From the NCBI GenBank assembly GCA_003220495.1, contig QHSP01000030.1, positions 15,191 through 79,190 of the forward strand: DNA of 64,000 nucleotides, given 5' to 3'. Of this stretch, positions 10,450 to 18,887 are shown piece by piece. Position 1 is the first letter of the stretch, and every line of letters starts with the position of its first letter. Source of the DNA: Candidatus Rokuibacteriota bacterium (GTDB lineage Bacteria > Methylomirabilota > Methylomirabilia > Rokubacteriales > CSP1-6). A program made the position numbers and the translations under genes. The notes below the pieces were generated by a model. The model worked only from the letters and a program-made list of their open reading frames with translations. It searched no databases and was not told the origin of the DNA.

Positions 10450-10700
10450 TACGGAACGATGACGTCACGCTCGATCGGATCGACCTGAACGCCCTTGTCC
10501 TTGAGCCACTTCACCCCGCGCTCGAGCGCGCGCTCGTCGCCTTCGAGCTCGAGCGCGATCCACCCGTGGTCGGCCTTGACGTCGGCGCGACGGATGTTGA
10601 TCACGATGTCGAAGTCCTTCACGAGCCGGTACACGATCGGCTCCTGGATGAGCGCGGGCGGGAAGGTCAGGCGGACTCGCAGGCGGGCCATCGTGAGCAC
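10449..10700 (-). CDS. NIL-domain protein
   Basis: Small 83-aa protein with the NIL domain, a ferredoxin-like substrate- or amino-acid-binding module also found at the C-terminus of methionine ABC transporter ATPases. The pattern is VRLTFPPALIQEPIVYRLVKDF followed by INIRRADV and a WIALELEGD strand. It may start at the ATG at 10700 or at an internal Met four codons later. It lies 8 bases after the MoaD-like gene, with the threonine-synthase-like gene further upstream. This threonine synthase / MoaD / NIL arrangement recurs in anaerobes and soil bacteria, where a part in homocysteine or cysteine sulfuration is suspected (inference). Confidence 0.82.
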   Translation of the reverse strand: MLTMARLRVRLTFPPALIQEPIVYRLVKDFDIVINIRRADVKADHGWIALELEGDERALERGVKWLKDKGVQVDPIERDVIVP

Positions 10701-10708
10701 CGAGCGAG

Positions 10709-10984
10709 CTATCCTCCCGCGATCGCGGGAACGATCGACACTTCGTCGCCATCCTTCAGGGCCGTCTTCTTGGCCTGGAGGAATCGGATGTCCTCCTGGT
10801 TGACGTAGATATTGATGAAGCGCCGCAGCTCCCCCGCCTCGTCGAGCAGGCGCTCTCTGAGGCCCGGGAACTGCCGCTCGAGATCCCCGATGAGGCTGTC
10901 GACCGTATCGCCCTTGGCCTGGATCTCGGCGCTGCCCTTCGTGAGGGCGCGCAATGGCGTGGGAATCCGTACGAGCACCGGCAT
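10709..10984 (-). CDS. MoaD/ThiS-family sulfur-carrier protein
   Basis: Ubiquitin-like beta-grasp sulfur carrier of 91 aa. The C-terminus is ...VSIVPAIAGG, giving the di-glycine tail needed for adenylation and thiocarboxylate formation. It starts MPVLVRIPTPLRALTKG, typical of MoaD-like proteins next to PLP enzymes. The gene is 9 bases downstream of the threonine-synthase-like gene. Lack of other molybdopterin genes beside it, and the presence of a separate thiS in the window, suggest it serves amino-acid sulfuration like mycobacterial CysO rather than molybdopterin or thiamine synthesis. That assignment is inference. Confidence 0.87.
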   Translation of the reverse strand: MPVLVRIPTPLRALTKGSAEIQAKGDTVDSLIGDLERQFPGLRERLLDEAGELRRFINIYVNQEDIRFLQAKKTALKDGDEVSIVPAIAGG

Positions 10985-10993
10985 CGTTTCCTC

Positions 10994-12241
10994 CTACGAC
11001 GTTTGGGACTTGAGATCGGCCAGCGCGCGGTCGAAGGCTGACAGCGACGGCTTGATCTTCACGTGCGCATCCAGACGATCCTGCAGCGAGTCCGGCGTCT
11101 TCAGGCCGTTGCCCGTGATGCAGATCACGATCGACTCGTCACGCGGGATGACGCCGCGCTCGATCAGCTTCTTGGCCGCGGCCACGGTCACCCCGCCGGC
11201 GGTCTCGGTGAAGATCCCCTCGGTCCGCGCCAGGAGCAGCATCCCCTCGACGATCTCCTCGTCGGTGGCGTGCTCGCCGGAGCCGCCCGATTCCTTGGCG
11301 ACCTTGTAGGCGTAGTAGCCGTCGGCCGGGTTGCCGATCGCCAGCGACTTCGCGATCGTGTTGGGGCGCACCGGCACCAGCACGTCGGTGTCGTTCTTGA
11401 TCATGGTGACGATCGGCCCGCAGCCGAGCGCCTGCGCCGCGTGCATCTTCGTGCCGAGCCCGCCGTCGATGAGGCCGAGGGTCTTCAGCTCCTTGATCGC
11501 CTTCCAGATCTTCGTGATCAGCGATCCGCCGGCGCACGGGACGATGATATGTCCGGGCGTCCGCCAGCCGAGCTGCTCGACGATCTCGAACCCGTAGCTC
11601 TTCGACCCTTCAGAATAGTAAGGTCGAAAATTTACATTTACAAAGGCCCATCTGTATTTGTCCGCGATCTCCGAGCAGAGCCGGTTCACCTCGTCGTAGG
11701 TGCCGTGGACCGCGACCAGGGTCGGGTTGTAGACGAGCGTCGCGAGCACCTTGCCCTGCTCGAGGTCGGCCGGGATGAAGATGTACGACTTGAGCCGGCC
11801 CTCCGCGGCGTGGGCGGCGACGGAGTTGGCCAGGTTGCCGGTCGACGCGCAGGCCACCGTGTCGAAGCCGAACTCACGCGCCTTCGTCACCGCGACCGCG
11901 ACCACGCGATCCTTGAACGACCACGTCGGATGGCAGACCGAGTCGTTCTTCACCCAGATCTCACGGCAGCCGAGCTCGTCGGCGAGGTTCTGCGCGCGGA
12001 TCAGCGGCGTGAAGCCCACGTGGTGGCCGACGGCGACGTCCCCGTCGATCGGCAACAGCTCCTTGTAGCGCCACATGCTCGGCGGCCCGGCCGCGATCGA
12101 CTCGCGGGTGACGACGCCCTTCAGCGCGTCGTACCGATAGTCGACCTCGAGGGGGCCGAAACAGAACTCGCACACATGAAGGGGCGCCGCCTGGTAGTGG
12201 CGGCCGCACTCGCGGCAGCGCAGACCGTTCAGCTTTTCCAT
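10994..12241 (-). CDS. thrC: Threonine synthase-like PLP enzyme
   Basis: Fold-type II PLP enzyme of 415 aa annotated as threonine synthase (O-phosphohomoserine to threonine). It begins with a zinc-ribbon motif (C9-x2-C12 and C24-x2-C27). The PLP lysine is about K110 in HPTWSFKDR, and the phosphate-binding loop is CASTGNLANS. A good Shine-Dalgarno GGAG lies 7 bases before the ATG. The co-transcribed di-glycine sulfur carrier raises the alternative that it is a cysteine or homocysteine synthase using a protein thiocarboxylate, as CysM does. The codons between 11610 and 11665 are strikingly AT-rich compared with the rest of the gene. Confidence 0.85.
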   Translation of the reverse strand: MEKLNGLRCRECGRHYQAAPLHVCEFCFGPLEVDYRYDALKGVVTRESIAAGPPSMWRYKELLPIDGDVAVGHHVGFTPLIRAQNLADELGCREIWVKNDSVCHPTWSFKDRVVAVAVTKAREFGFDTVACASTGNLANSVAAHAAEGRLKSYIFIPADLEQGKVLATLVYNPTLVAVHGTYDEVNRLCSEIADKYRWAFVNVNFRPYYSEGSKSYGFEIVEQLGWRTPGHIIVPCAGGSLITKIWKAIKELKTLGLIDGGLGTKMHAAQALGCGPIVTMIKNDTDVLVPVRPNTIAKSLAIGNPADGYYAYKVAKESGGSGEHATDEEIVEGMLLLARTEGIFTETAGGVTVAAAKKLIERGVIPRDESIVICITGNGLKTPDSLQDRLDAHVKIKPSLSAFDRALADLKSQTS

Positions 12242-12309
12242 TTCGAGTCTCCATCGGTAGGGGAATTGAGCCCCGAGTTTTGCTGCACCGACAGCAAGAC
12301 GTTTGCATC

Positions 12310-12338
12310 ACTTAACACTCAACTTCGCGTCATGTCAA
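12310..12338 (-). promoter_or_regulatory. Sigma-70-type promoter for the thrC operon
   Basis: On the minus strand TTGACA (12333-12338) is followed after 17 bases by TTAAGT (12310-12315). The -35 is perfect and the -10 matches three of six consensus positions. Transcription would start near 12303, leaving a leader of about 60 nt before the thrC ATG. The surrounding 12280-12350 region is clearly more AT-rich than the genes. Confidence 0.55.
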
Positions 12339-12344
12339 TTGAAG

Positions 12345-12350
12345 TATGAT
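12345..12350 (+). promoter_or_regulatory. Candidate -10 element for the divergent membrane-protein gene
   Basis: TATGAT at 12345-12350 lies 8 bases before the GTG start at 12359, so initiation would fall at or within two bases of the start codon. No convincing -35 hexamer is seen at the right distance. It fits the leaderless arrangement found elsewhere in this window. Confidence 0.4.
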
Positions 12351-12358
12351 CCGGACCC

Positions 12359-14308
12359 GTGGCTCGCGACTCGCTTTTTCCCCTCGCGCTGCTGGGGTTT
12401 TACGGCCTCGCGTTCGGCATCGCGGCGTTCGGCGCTGGGCCGCCGGCCTTCGACGACCATCCCGGTCAGCTCTATCGTCTCTGGCACGTGCTCACGCGCG
12501 GGCCGGCGCCGTGGGCGTGGAATCCAGACTGGTGGGCGGGATATCCGGAACTGCAGTTCTATCCGCCGGGCTTCGCGTACCTGGGCGCGCTCCTGCAGCG
12601 CGCCTCCGTCAACTCGCTGTCGGTCGCGACCGCCTATCAGGCGATCGTCTGGATCGCCTACCTGGCGCCCGGGCTGACCACGTTCCTGGCGCTCGCGCGC
12701 GTGCTGCGGAGCGGCTGGCTCGCGCTGCCCGGCGCGTTCGTGGCGCTGACCCTCTCGGCCGGCATCAGCAGCGGCGTCGAGGGCGGCGTGCACGTCGGGA
12801 TGCTGGGCGCGCGGCTCGCGTGGGCGCTCATCCCGCTGCTGCTCCTGGTGCTCGTTCCGTGGATCGAGCACGGCGGCCGGCCCGCGCGGGCCGCCGCGCT
12901 CGTCGTCGCGGCGATCGTGCTGACTCATCCCGCGGCGCTGCCGACCGCGGCCACCTTGATCGTGGTCGGCGCGCTCGTGCGGCCGCCGCGACGCACGCGG
13001 CTCGCCGGGGCGCTGCTGATCTTGATTCTCGCCGCGGCGCTGACGGCGTTCTGGACCTTGCCGCTGCTTCTCCGGATCGAGAACACCCGCGCGCTCGCCT
13101 GGGGCGAGGCGCCCGCGATCGGCGGCTTCGGCGTGGCGCTGGCCTTCCTGGCTCTGCTCGGCCTCGCGCGAGCCCGAGCCGCCGGGACGGCGGGGCTCGC
13201 GGTCGCGCTCTTTCCGTGGGCGATGGCGTGCGTCGTCGTCGCCGACCGGCTCGCCCTCGAGCCGCTCGGCATCCACTGGCTCCCGGCGAACCGCGTCGTG
13301 GACGGCGCCTGGATCGCGTTCATCCTCGCAGCGTCTCTCGGCTGGTCTGGAGCGCGCCGCATCCCGGCGCCGAGCGTTCCAGAGGGCGACGCGCAGCCCC
13401 GCCCGCGCGTGTCTCGCCGGGAGCTCCTGACGGGTCTCGCCGGGGTGATCCTGGCCCTCGCCGTCTCCTGGCCGGGCCAGCGGACGCTCACGCTCTGGCC
13501 CCGAGCGGCCGACTGGCCCTCGCTCGCGTCGATCGAGCGCGGTCTCCGGCTCCCCGACCTCTGGGCGGCGCTCCGCGACGCGCCGGCGGGACGTGTCCTG
13601 TTCGTGAGGTCGGCGGTGCCGCTCGTCTATGGATCTCAGGGACATCGGGAATGGTATCGACCTCACACGCACGTGACGGCCCTGGCCCCCGTGTTCTCGA
13701 GCCGGGCGATCGTCAACGGCACATTCACACATCCCTCGCCGATCGCGGCGCTGACGTACCGGGGCGACGCGGGACCGGGGGCGATCTCTCGGCTGGTCGA
13801 GCAGCTCGACGGAGTCTCGCTCTTCGGTCGCCCGCTGGACGCGCTCGATCCCGAGACCTTCGCGCGCTACGCGGAAACGCTCGGCATCAGCGTCGTGGTC
13901 GCGATCGACGAGGATGCGGTTCGCCTGAGCTTCCTCGAAGGCAGTCGCGCCTTCGCGCGACGCGCATCGCCGGCGCCGTTCCTGATCTACCTGCGCCGAG
14001 ACGCGGTGGCGCTGCCACGTGCCGTCGGTTCCGGCCGCTGGACGGTCACCTTGGCGGGCGGTCGCGACGCCTGGGTGTCGACGCGGACCGCGTACTACCC
14101 CCTCTGGCGAGCGCGAGTCGACGGCGCGCCCATCGAGACCCGACGGGGAAGCGACGGCGACCTCGAGGTGAAGCTGGACCCGGGCGGCCACGCCCGCGTG
14201 GTCGACCTCGACTATCGCCCGGGGGCTCCGGAGATCTGCGGGCTCGTGGTGACCGCGGGCGGTGTCGTCGGGCTCGTCGCCTTCCGGCGACGCGCGAAGG
14301 CGGCGTGA
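12359..14308 (+). CDS. Polytopic membrane protein, GT-C / PTPS-related type
   Basis: A 649-aa integral membrane protein with roughly ten or more hydrophobic helices in residues 5-380 and again a C-terminal helix, with a soluble region near residues 390-610. The N-terminal FDDHPGQLYRLWH and WNPDWWAGYPELQFYPPGF pattern resembles GT-C lipid-linked-sugar transferases and the 6-pyruvoyl-tetrahydropterin-synthase-related membrane proteins. In those families an acidic residue in the first loop is catalytic, here possibly the DD of FDDH. The start is a GTG, and the next gene overlaps the stop as GTGA. A glycan substrate is not identifiable. Confidence 0.7.
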   Translation: MARDSLFPLALLGFYGLAFGIAAFGAGPPAFDDHPGQLYRLWHVLTRGPAPWAWNPDWWAGYPELQFYPPGFAYLGALLQRASVNSLSVATAYQAIVWIAYLAPGLTTFLALARVLRSGWLALPGAFVALTLSAGISSGVEGGVHVGMLGARLAWALIPLLLLVLVPWIEHGGRPARAAALVVAAIVLTHPAALPTAATLIVVGALVRPPRRTRLAGALLILILAAALTAFWTLPLLLRIENTRALAWGEAPAIGGFGVALAFLALLGLARARAAGTAGLAVALFPWAMACVVVADRLALEPLGIHWLPANRVVDGAWIAFILAASLGWSGARRIPAPSVPEGDAQPRPRVSRRELLTGLAGVILALAVSWPGQRTLTLWPRAADWPSLASIERGLRLPDLWAALRDAPAGRVLFVRSAVPLVYGSQGHREWYRPHTHVTALAPVFSSRAIVNGTFTHPSPIAALTYRGDAGPGAISRLVEQLDGVSLFGRPLDALDPETFARYAETLGISVVVAIDEDAVRLSFLEGSRAFARRASPAPFLIYLRRDAVALPRAVGSGRWTVTLAGGRDAWVSTRTAYYPLWRARVDGAPIETRRGSDGDLEVKLDPGGHARVVDLDYRPGAPEICGLVVTAGGVVGLVAFRRRAKAA

Positions 14309-15084
14309 GCGCGCGGCGCGTGGACACTCAATCCGGACTTCTGCTGATCGCCGCCGGGCTCGCGGGCGGCATCGTCACCGCGATGGTCGGCGGCGCCTCG
14401 CTGATCACCTTCCCCGCGCTGCTCGCGGCCGGCCTGCCGGCGATCACCGCCAACGCCTCGAACACGGTGGCGCTGACTCCGAGCAACGTCGTCGCGGGCC
14501 TCGCCGATCTGGAGCGGATGCCGCGCTGGGACCGCTCCTTCACGAGCCTGGCCCTGATCTCTGTCCTCGGGAGCGCGGCGGGCGCGGCGCTCTTGCTGGC
14601 GACGCCGGAGAGGGCATTCACCGCCGTCGTGCCGTTGCTCATCGGGTTCGCGACCATTCTCTTCGCGCTGTCGGGCCGGATCAGGCTCTGGCTCGTGTCG
14701 CGCGCTGCCGGCGGCGAGCCCTCGACGGGCTGGAGCAGCTGCTTGTTCGCTCCGGTGGCGGTCTACGGCGGCTACTTCGGCGCGGGGATGAGCGTGATGA
14801 TCCTGGCGATCGTGTCCGTCAGCCGCGCCGACGAGTTTCGCACGGCCAATGTGATCAAGAATCTGCTGTCGGGACTCACGAGCTTCGTGGCGGTCGTCGT
14901 GTTCGTCTTCCAGGGGATGGTCGTCTGGCCGCCCACGCTGGCCGTGATGGCCGGCGCCACGATCGGGGGATTTCTCGGCGGCCGGCTGGCGCGCGTTCTT
15001 CCGCCCGAGGTGATGCGCTGGATCGTCATCGCCGTGGGCGCGGTGCTGACGGCGGTCTACGCCAGGCGCTACTGGCTCTCCTGA
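14305..15084 (+). CDS. TauE/SafE-family membrane permease
   Basis: Sulfite-exporter-like (TauE/SafE, DUF81) membrane protein of 259 aa with about eight hydrophobic segments in two similar halves. The characteristic AGGIVTAMVGGASLITFPALLA appears in the first half and GGYFGAGMSVMIL in the second. The family exports or imports small sulfur or carboxylate anions; the substrate here is unknown. I start at the GTG at 14305 because of the GTGA overlap; a GTG five codons later is equally possible. Confidence 0.85.
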   Translation: MSARRVDTQSGLLLIAAGLAGGIVTAMVGGASLITFPALLAAGLPAITANASNTVALTPSNVVAGLADLERMPRWDRSFTSLALISVLGSAAGAALLLATPERAFTAVVPLLIGFATILFALSGRIRLWLVSRAAGGEPSTGWSSCLFAPVAVYGGYFGAGMSVMILAIVSVSRADEFRTANVIKNLLSGLTSFVAVVVFVFQGMVVWPPTLAVMAGATIGGFLGGRLARVLPPEVMRWIVIAVGAVLTAVYARRYWLS

Positions 15085-15105
15085 CGCCGACGACCGGCCG
15101 GCGGC

Positions 15106-16017
15106 TCAGACCATCGGGTCGTAGTTGAAGTACTGTCCCGAGGTGACGTGCGGCACCAGGTGGTGCTGGAGCGTGCCCGGGAATATCTCGGCGAAGCTCT
15201 CGGGCGTCCAGCCCTCGGAGTTGTGCACCCGCATGATCGGGCGCTCGTGGCCAAACAGCATGATCTCCTTGCCGCGCACGCCGAAGACCTGACCGGTGAC
15301 GTCGCGGGCCGCGTCGCTCGCCAGGAAGACCGCGACCGGCGCGATGTGGGCGGGCGAGAGCTTCTTGATCTTCTCCACCCGCGCCTTCTGCGCCTCGGTC
15401 TCGGTCGGGATCGTGCCGATCATCCGCGTCCACGCGAAGGGCGAGATGCAGTTCGCCGTCACGTTGTAGCGCCCCATGTCGAGCGCCGTCGCCTTGGTGA
15501 GGCCGAAGATACCGAGCTTCGCGGCCGCGTAGTTCGCCTGGCCGACGTTGCCGATGAGCCCCGAGGTCGACGTCATGTTGATGATCCGGCCCCACTTCTG
15601 CTCGCGCATGAGCGGCGCCGCCGCGCGGGTCACCGCGAAGGTGCCCTTGAGATGGGTGTCGATGACGGCGTCCCACTCCTCCTCGGTCATGTTGAAGATC
15701 ATCCGGTCGCGGAGGATCCCGGCGTTGTTGACGACGATGTCGATTCGCCCGAAGGTGTCGATCGCCGTCTTCACGATCGCCTGACCGCCGGCCATCGAGG
15801 CCACCGACTCGTAGTTGGCCGTGGCCTTGCCGCCGGCCTTCGCGATCACGTTCACCACCTCGTCGGCGGGCGCGCTCGCGGCGCCGCTCCCGGCCGCCGA
15901 GCCGCCGTAGTCGTTGACCACCACCTGCGCGCCATGCCGCGCCATCAGAAGGGCGATCTCCCGGCCGATGCCGCGTCCCGCCCCGGTGACCACCGCCACC
16001 TTACCCGTGAGCATCAT
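15106..16017 (-). CDS. SDR-family oxidoreductase (3-hydroxyacyl-CoA dehydrogenase-like)
   Basis: Short-chain dehydrogenase of 303 aa. It has the cofactor loop TGAGRGIG (residues 11-18), NNAG, and catalytic Ser/Tyr/Lys in MTSTSG and YAAAKLG. An extended C-terminal region (VRGKEIMLFGHERPIMRVHNSEGW) is typical of the MFE-2-like hydroxyacyl-CoA dehydrogenase domain. The likely role is beta-oxidation-type 3-hydroxyacyl-CoA oxidation with NAD(P). A good GGAGG precedes the two possible ATG starts (16017, 16014), and an extended -10 lies about 40 bases upstream. Confidence 0.85.
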   Translation of the reverse strand: MMLTGKVAVVTGAGRGIGREIALLMARHGAQVVVNDYGGSAAGSGAASAPADEVVNVIAKAGGKATANYESVASMAGGQAIVKTAIDTFGRIDIVVNNAGILRDRMIFNMTEEEWDAVIDTHLKGTFAVTRAAAPLMREQKWGRIINMTSTSGLIGNVGQANYAAAKLGIFGLTKATALDMGRYNVTANCISPFAWTRMIGTIPTETEAQKARVEKIKKLSPAHIAPVAVFLASDAARDVTGQVFGVRGKEIMLFGHERPIMRVHNSEGWTPESFAEIFPGTLQHHLVPHVTSGQYFNYDPMV

Positions 16018-16054
16018 GAGCGTTCCCTCCGCGCCTGGAGTCAGAAGCCCGACG

Positions 16055-16063
16055 ACGATAGCA
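16055..16063 (-). promoter_or_regulatory. Extended -10 promoter of the SDR gene
   Basis: TGCTATCGT on the minus strand combines the TGn extension with TATCGT (16055-16060). It would give a leader of about 30 nt containing the Shine-Dalgarno GGAGG. No good -35 is seen, which is usual for extended -10 promoters. Confidence 0.4.
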
Positions 16064-16101
16064 CAGTCGTCAGCACGCCGAGCCCACGGTCGACGGGTGG
16101 G

Positions 16102-16902
16102 TCAGTGCCGGCGCGAGTCGAGAGCCGCGACGAAGGCGCCCGAGAAGACGAAGACGATCGCCGAGTAGTAGACGAACATCGCGAAGGCCACGAGCACCGC
16201 CAGAGGCCCGTAGATCTCGTTGTAGAGGCTCACCCGCTGGATGTAGAGACGGAAGAGCTGCTTGGCGATCTCCCAGAGCACGCTGGCCAGCACGGCGCCC
16301 GCGAGCGCCGGCGCCATCCTCACCTGCCGACGGGGGACGTACCGATACGCGCAGTAGAACATCACCGTGGAGAGGGCGAGGCTCAACGGGAGCGCGGCGA
16401 GGGCGAACCAGCGCGGCGGAACCGGCAGCGCGTTCACGGCGAGCGCGCGGAACCAATGGTAAAGCCAGGTCATGGTACTGACCGTGAAGAGCAGCAGGCT
16501 CAGCAGGAGCGCCATCCAGCTGTCGCGGACCAGATTGCGCAGAAAGCCCCCGTCCGCGCGCACCCCGAGGAGGCGATGCAGGATGAGGCGCGAGGCGCTC
16601 ATGAGCGGCGTGGAGAACACCACCAGCACCGCCGTGCCCAGGATGCCCGAGGCCGTACGCGTCTCGACGATCCGGAGCAGGACCCGGCTGATCTGCGTCT
16701 GGTAGACGGGGAACTGCTGGGCGAGCTGGCCGACCACGTGGCGCGCCGCCTCCTCGCCCGACAGCACGAAGCCGACCATCGAGATGCCGAGGAGCAGAAC
16801 CGGGATCAGGCACACCAGGAAGAAGAACGCGAGGCCGGCGCTCATGAAGAAGCCGTCGGCGGCGATGAAGCGCGAGACAGCCCCTCGCGGGGTGGCGGTC
16901 AC
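16102..16902 (-). CDS. YihY/BrkB-family inner-membrane protein
   Basis: A 266-aa membrane protein of the YihY/virulence-factor BrkB family with six hydrophobic segments. Family features seen are the N-terminal GLAFFFLVCLIPVLLLGIS helix, the conserved FRLYIQRVSLYNEIYGPLA segment (YnxiYG-type) and a final helix LVAFAMFVYYSAIVFVFSG. The function of the family is not settled. It overlaps the upstream HtrA-like gene's stop as GTGA, so the two are translationally coupled. Confidence 0.87.
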   Translation of the reverse strand: MTATPRGAVSRFIAADGFFMSAGLAFFFLVCLIPVLLLGISMVGFVLSGEEAARHVVGQLAQQFPVYQTQISRVLLRIVETRTASGILGTAVLVVFSTPLMSASRLILHRLLGVRADGGFLRNLVRDSWMALLLSLLLFTVSTMTWLYHWFRALAVNALPVPPRWFALAALPLSLALSTVMFYCAYRYVPRRQVRMAPALAGAVLASVLWEIAKQLFRLYIQRVSLYNEIYGPLAVLVAFAMFVYYSAIVFVFSGAFVAALDSRRH

Positions 16903-17804
16903 GACTGGCGGTAGAAGTGGGCGCGATCGCCCCCCTTCACCTCGAACCGACGCATCTTGTTGTCCCGCATCACCTCGAGGGTCAGCGCCTCGCCCGGCTC
17001 GTGACGCCAGAGGCTCATGTAGAAATCGCGGCGGCTCGCGACTTCTTCGGCGTTGAGCGACACGATCACGTCTCCATCCTGGAGCCCGCCGCGATCGCCC
17101 GGACCGTCGGGCACCACGCCGGCGACGACCACCCCCTCCTCGATCACGTACGCGAAGATGCCGATCCAGGCGCGACGAGGCCGGCTGACGACCCGCCCGT
17201 AGCGGACCATCTCGTCGCGATGGCTCCGATAGAAGTCGATCGGAATCGCCAGGGAGCTGCGGGCGATCTCGTTGAGATTCAGCGACACGGTCCCGGCGAG
17301 GCGGCCCGCCATCGAGAAGAGCCCGCCGCCGCCGTAGCCCGGGTTCGGCGCGTTGGAGATGATGCCGCGGTCGATCAGATATTCCCAGTACGCCTCGAAC
17401 TCGCCGATGTACGTCACGAGCCCGCCGGTCGCGCGCCGTTCTTGCGGTTGCATCGCGCCGAGCAGCACGACCTCGTCGGACCGCCCGACGACGTCGCCCG
17501 TGCCGATGTCGGCCGCGACCAGCCCCTGTCGATTCACCTTGATCAACGCCAGACCGATTTCGAAATCCTGAGCGACGATCTCGGCCTTCGCACGGCGCCC
17601 CTTCTGGAAGGCGACGGAGATCGTGTGGCCGCCCATCACGACGTAGTTGACGGTCAGGATGAGGCCGGAGGCGTCCACCACGACGCCGCTCCCCAGCCGC
17701 TCGTTGCCGAGGATCTTCGTCGACGGATGATCTCGCGAGACGGTCGTGTGGATGTAGACGACGCTCTGCAGGAGATGGCGCACGAGCTCGACGGAGGTGT
17801 CCAT
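16899..17804 (-). CDS. HtrA/DegP-family protein with all three triad residues replaced
   Basis: A 301-aa protein with the trypsin-like fold of S1C proteases (LGSGVVVDASGLILT at 38-51, AIPIDFYR) and a C-terminal PDZ domain (about 212-292: GIF, VVAGVVPDGPGDRGGLQDGDVIVSLN). Aligned by eye to DegP, the catalytic His is Tyr54 (VNYVV for NNHVV), the Asp is Gly84 (EIGLALI for SDIALI), and the nucleophile Ser is Gly158 (GYGGGGL for GNSGGAL). It cannot be a serine protease by this mechanism. No signal peptide is visible from the ATG at 17804, so it is probably cytoplasmic or tethered through the YihY partner encoded next to it. I infer a binding, scaffolding or sensing role. Confidence 0.85.
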   Translation of the reverse strand: MDTSVELVRHLLQSVVYIHTTVSRDHPSTKILGNERLGSGVVVDASGLILTVNYVVMGGHTISVAFQKGRRAKAEIVAQDFEIGLALIKVNRQGLVAADIGTGDVVGRSDEVVLLGAMQPQERRATGGLVTYIGEFEAYWEYLIDRGIISNAPNPGYGGGGLFSMAGRLAGTVSLNLNEIARSSLAIPIDFYRSHRDEMVRYGRVVSRPRRAWIGIFAYVIEEGVVVAGVVPDGPGDRGGLQDGDVIVSLNAEEVASRRDFYMSLWRHEPGEALTLEVMRDNKMRRFEVKGGDRAHFYRQS

Positions 17805-17812
17805 GGTCGGGG

Positions 17813-18658
17813 CTACTTGCCCTTCAAATGATAGCCGAAGAACTCGGCGACGCGACGGCGCGAGTCCGCGAACGCGCCCGCGTCGAAGGCGACGGTGGCG
17901 CCGCAGCACTCGTTGGGCTTGTTGTGGTTGGCGACGTCCGGCAGATACGTGCGCGCCTGGCCGATCACGTCGAAGTAGTGATACGCGCGAGGATAGAGGA
18001 CGATGCTCGCGTCCGCGCCCCGCCGGCGCATCGCCTCGACCATCTCGACACACGCTCTCGGATCGGTCCAGTCATCCGCGTCGCCGATCAGCACCAGGAG
18101 AGGCCGCGTCACCAGCTCCTGAACCAGGGAGTAGCAGCCGCCGGGATAGAAGCCGACCGACGCGCGAAAGCCCGGCTCGGGCAACACGACACCGCGCCGC
18201 CGGGCGCGCTCGAGGCTCGGCCCGTTGATCGTGGCCAGCGCGAACACGCCACCGTTCGACCAGCCGACGATGCCCACGCGCGCGGGATCGACGTAGGGCT
18301 TGGCCTGCAGGTAGCGCAGCGCGCCCATCGCGTCGTCGAACCGCTCCGTGTTCCGAATGTCCGGCAAGCTCGGATCGCACGTCTTGCCGACCCGTCGCGG
18401 TGTCCAGCTGTCGACGAGCAGCGCGACGTAGCCTTCGTCGCGGAACCAGCGCGACCACTCGTGATTCGACTCGGATATGCCGGCGCAACCGTGCATGAGG
18501 ACGACGGCCGGGAACGGACCCGCGCCCACCGGGCGCAGCTCCCACGCCGGCACCGCGAGCGGTTTACCCGGCGTCGCGTTCGGGAAGGACAGGTTCGTCG
18601 TGGCGCAGCCGGTGATGACGATCGAGGCGAGAAGCACCGACAGCACGCGTCGGGGCAT
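17813..18658 (-). CDS. Exported dienelactone hydrolase-like lipoprotein
   Basis: Alpha/beta-hydrolase of about 281 aa with a lipoprotein signal peptide: MPRR, a hydrophobic stretch and the lipobox ITGC. The triad can be read as the nucleophile Ser in GWSNGG, Asp in GDADDW and His in AYHYFD, in the order of the dienelactone hydrolase group. An oxyanion motif MHGCAG follows beta-3. It probably hydrolyses a small ester or lactone outside the inner membrane. The open frame allows an ATG five codons further upstream. It is 8 bases upstream of the HtrA-like gene, and the three genes to 16102 form a run on this strand. Confidence 0.82.
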   Translation of the reverse strand: MPRRVLSVLLASIVITGCATTNLSFPNATPGKPLAVPAWELRPVGAGPFPAVVLMHGCAGISESNHEWSRWFRDEGYVALLVDSWTPRRVGKTCDPSLPDIRNTERFDDAMGALRYLQAKPYVDPARVGIVGWSNGGVFALATINGPSLERARRRGVVLPEPGFRASVGFYPGGCYSLVQELVTRPLLVLIGDADDWTDPRACVEMVEAMRRRGADASIVLYPRAYHYFDVIGQARTYLPDVANHNKPNECCGATVAFDAGAFADSRRRVAEFFGYHLKGK

Positions 18659-18887
18659 GTGTCGAGCATACACCGCGCCCCAACGCGCCGCGAAGCTTGA
18701 AGCGCCAAGAGAAGCGCAGACTTACAGCTCGGACTGTCGCGAATTCGCCTCGCGCAGGAAGTTGTTGCATCCATGCGCTCTGTCAGTTCTACACATCGAC
18801 AACCTTCGGCGCGGGTAACACGAGGAATTCATTGCCCACGACCGGTTGGCCGGCTTTTTGAAGAGGCCACCGTACAAGGAGCATCGT

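Noticed and set aside
12335-14191. A long minus-strand frame opposite the GT-C-like membrane protein
   Set aside because: Arg/Glu/Gly-rich shadow of the plus-strand membrane helices; no domain motifs.
18840-18870. CCGG-TTGG-CCGG followed by CTTTTT as a possible terminator
   Set aside because: Stem of only four base pairs and no plus-strand gene upstream to terminate.
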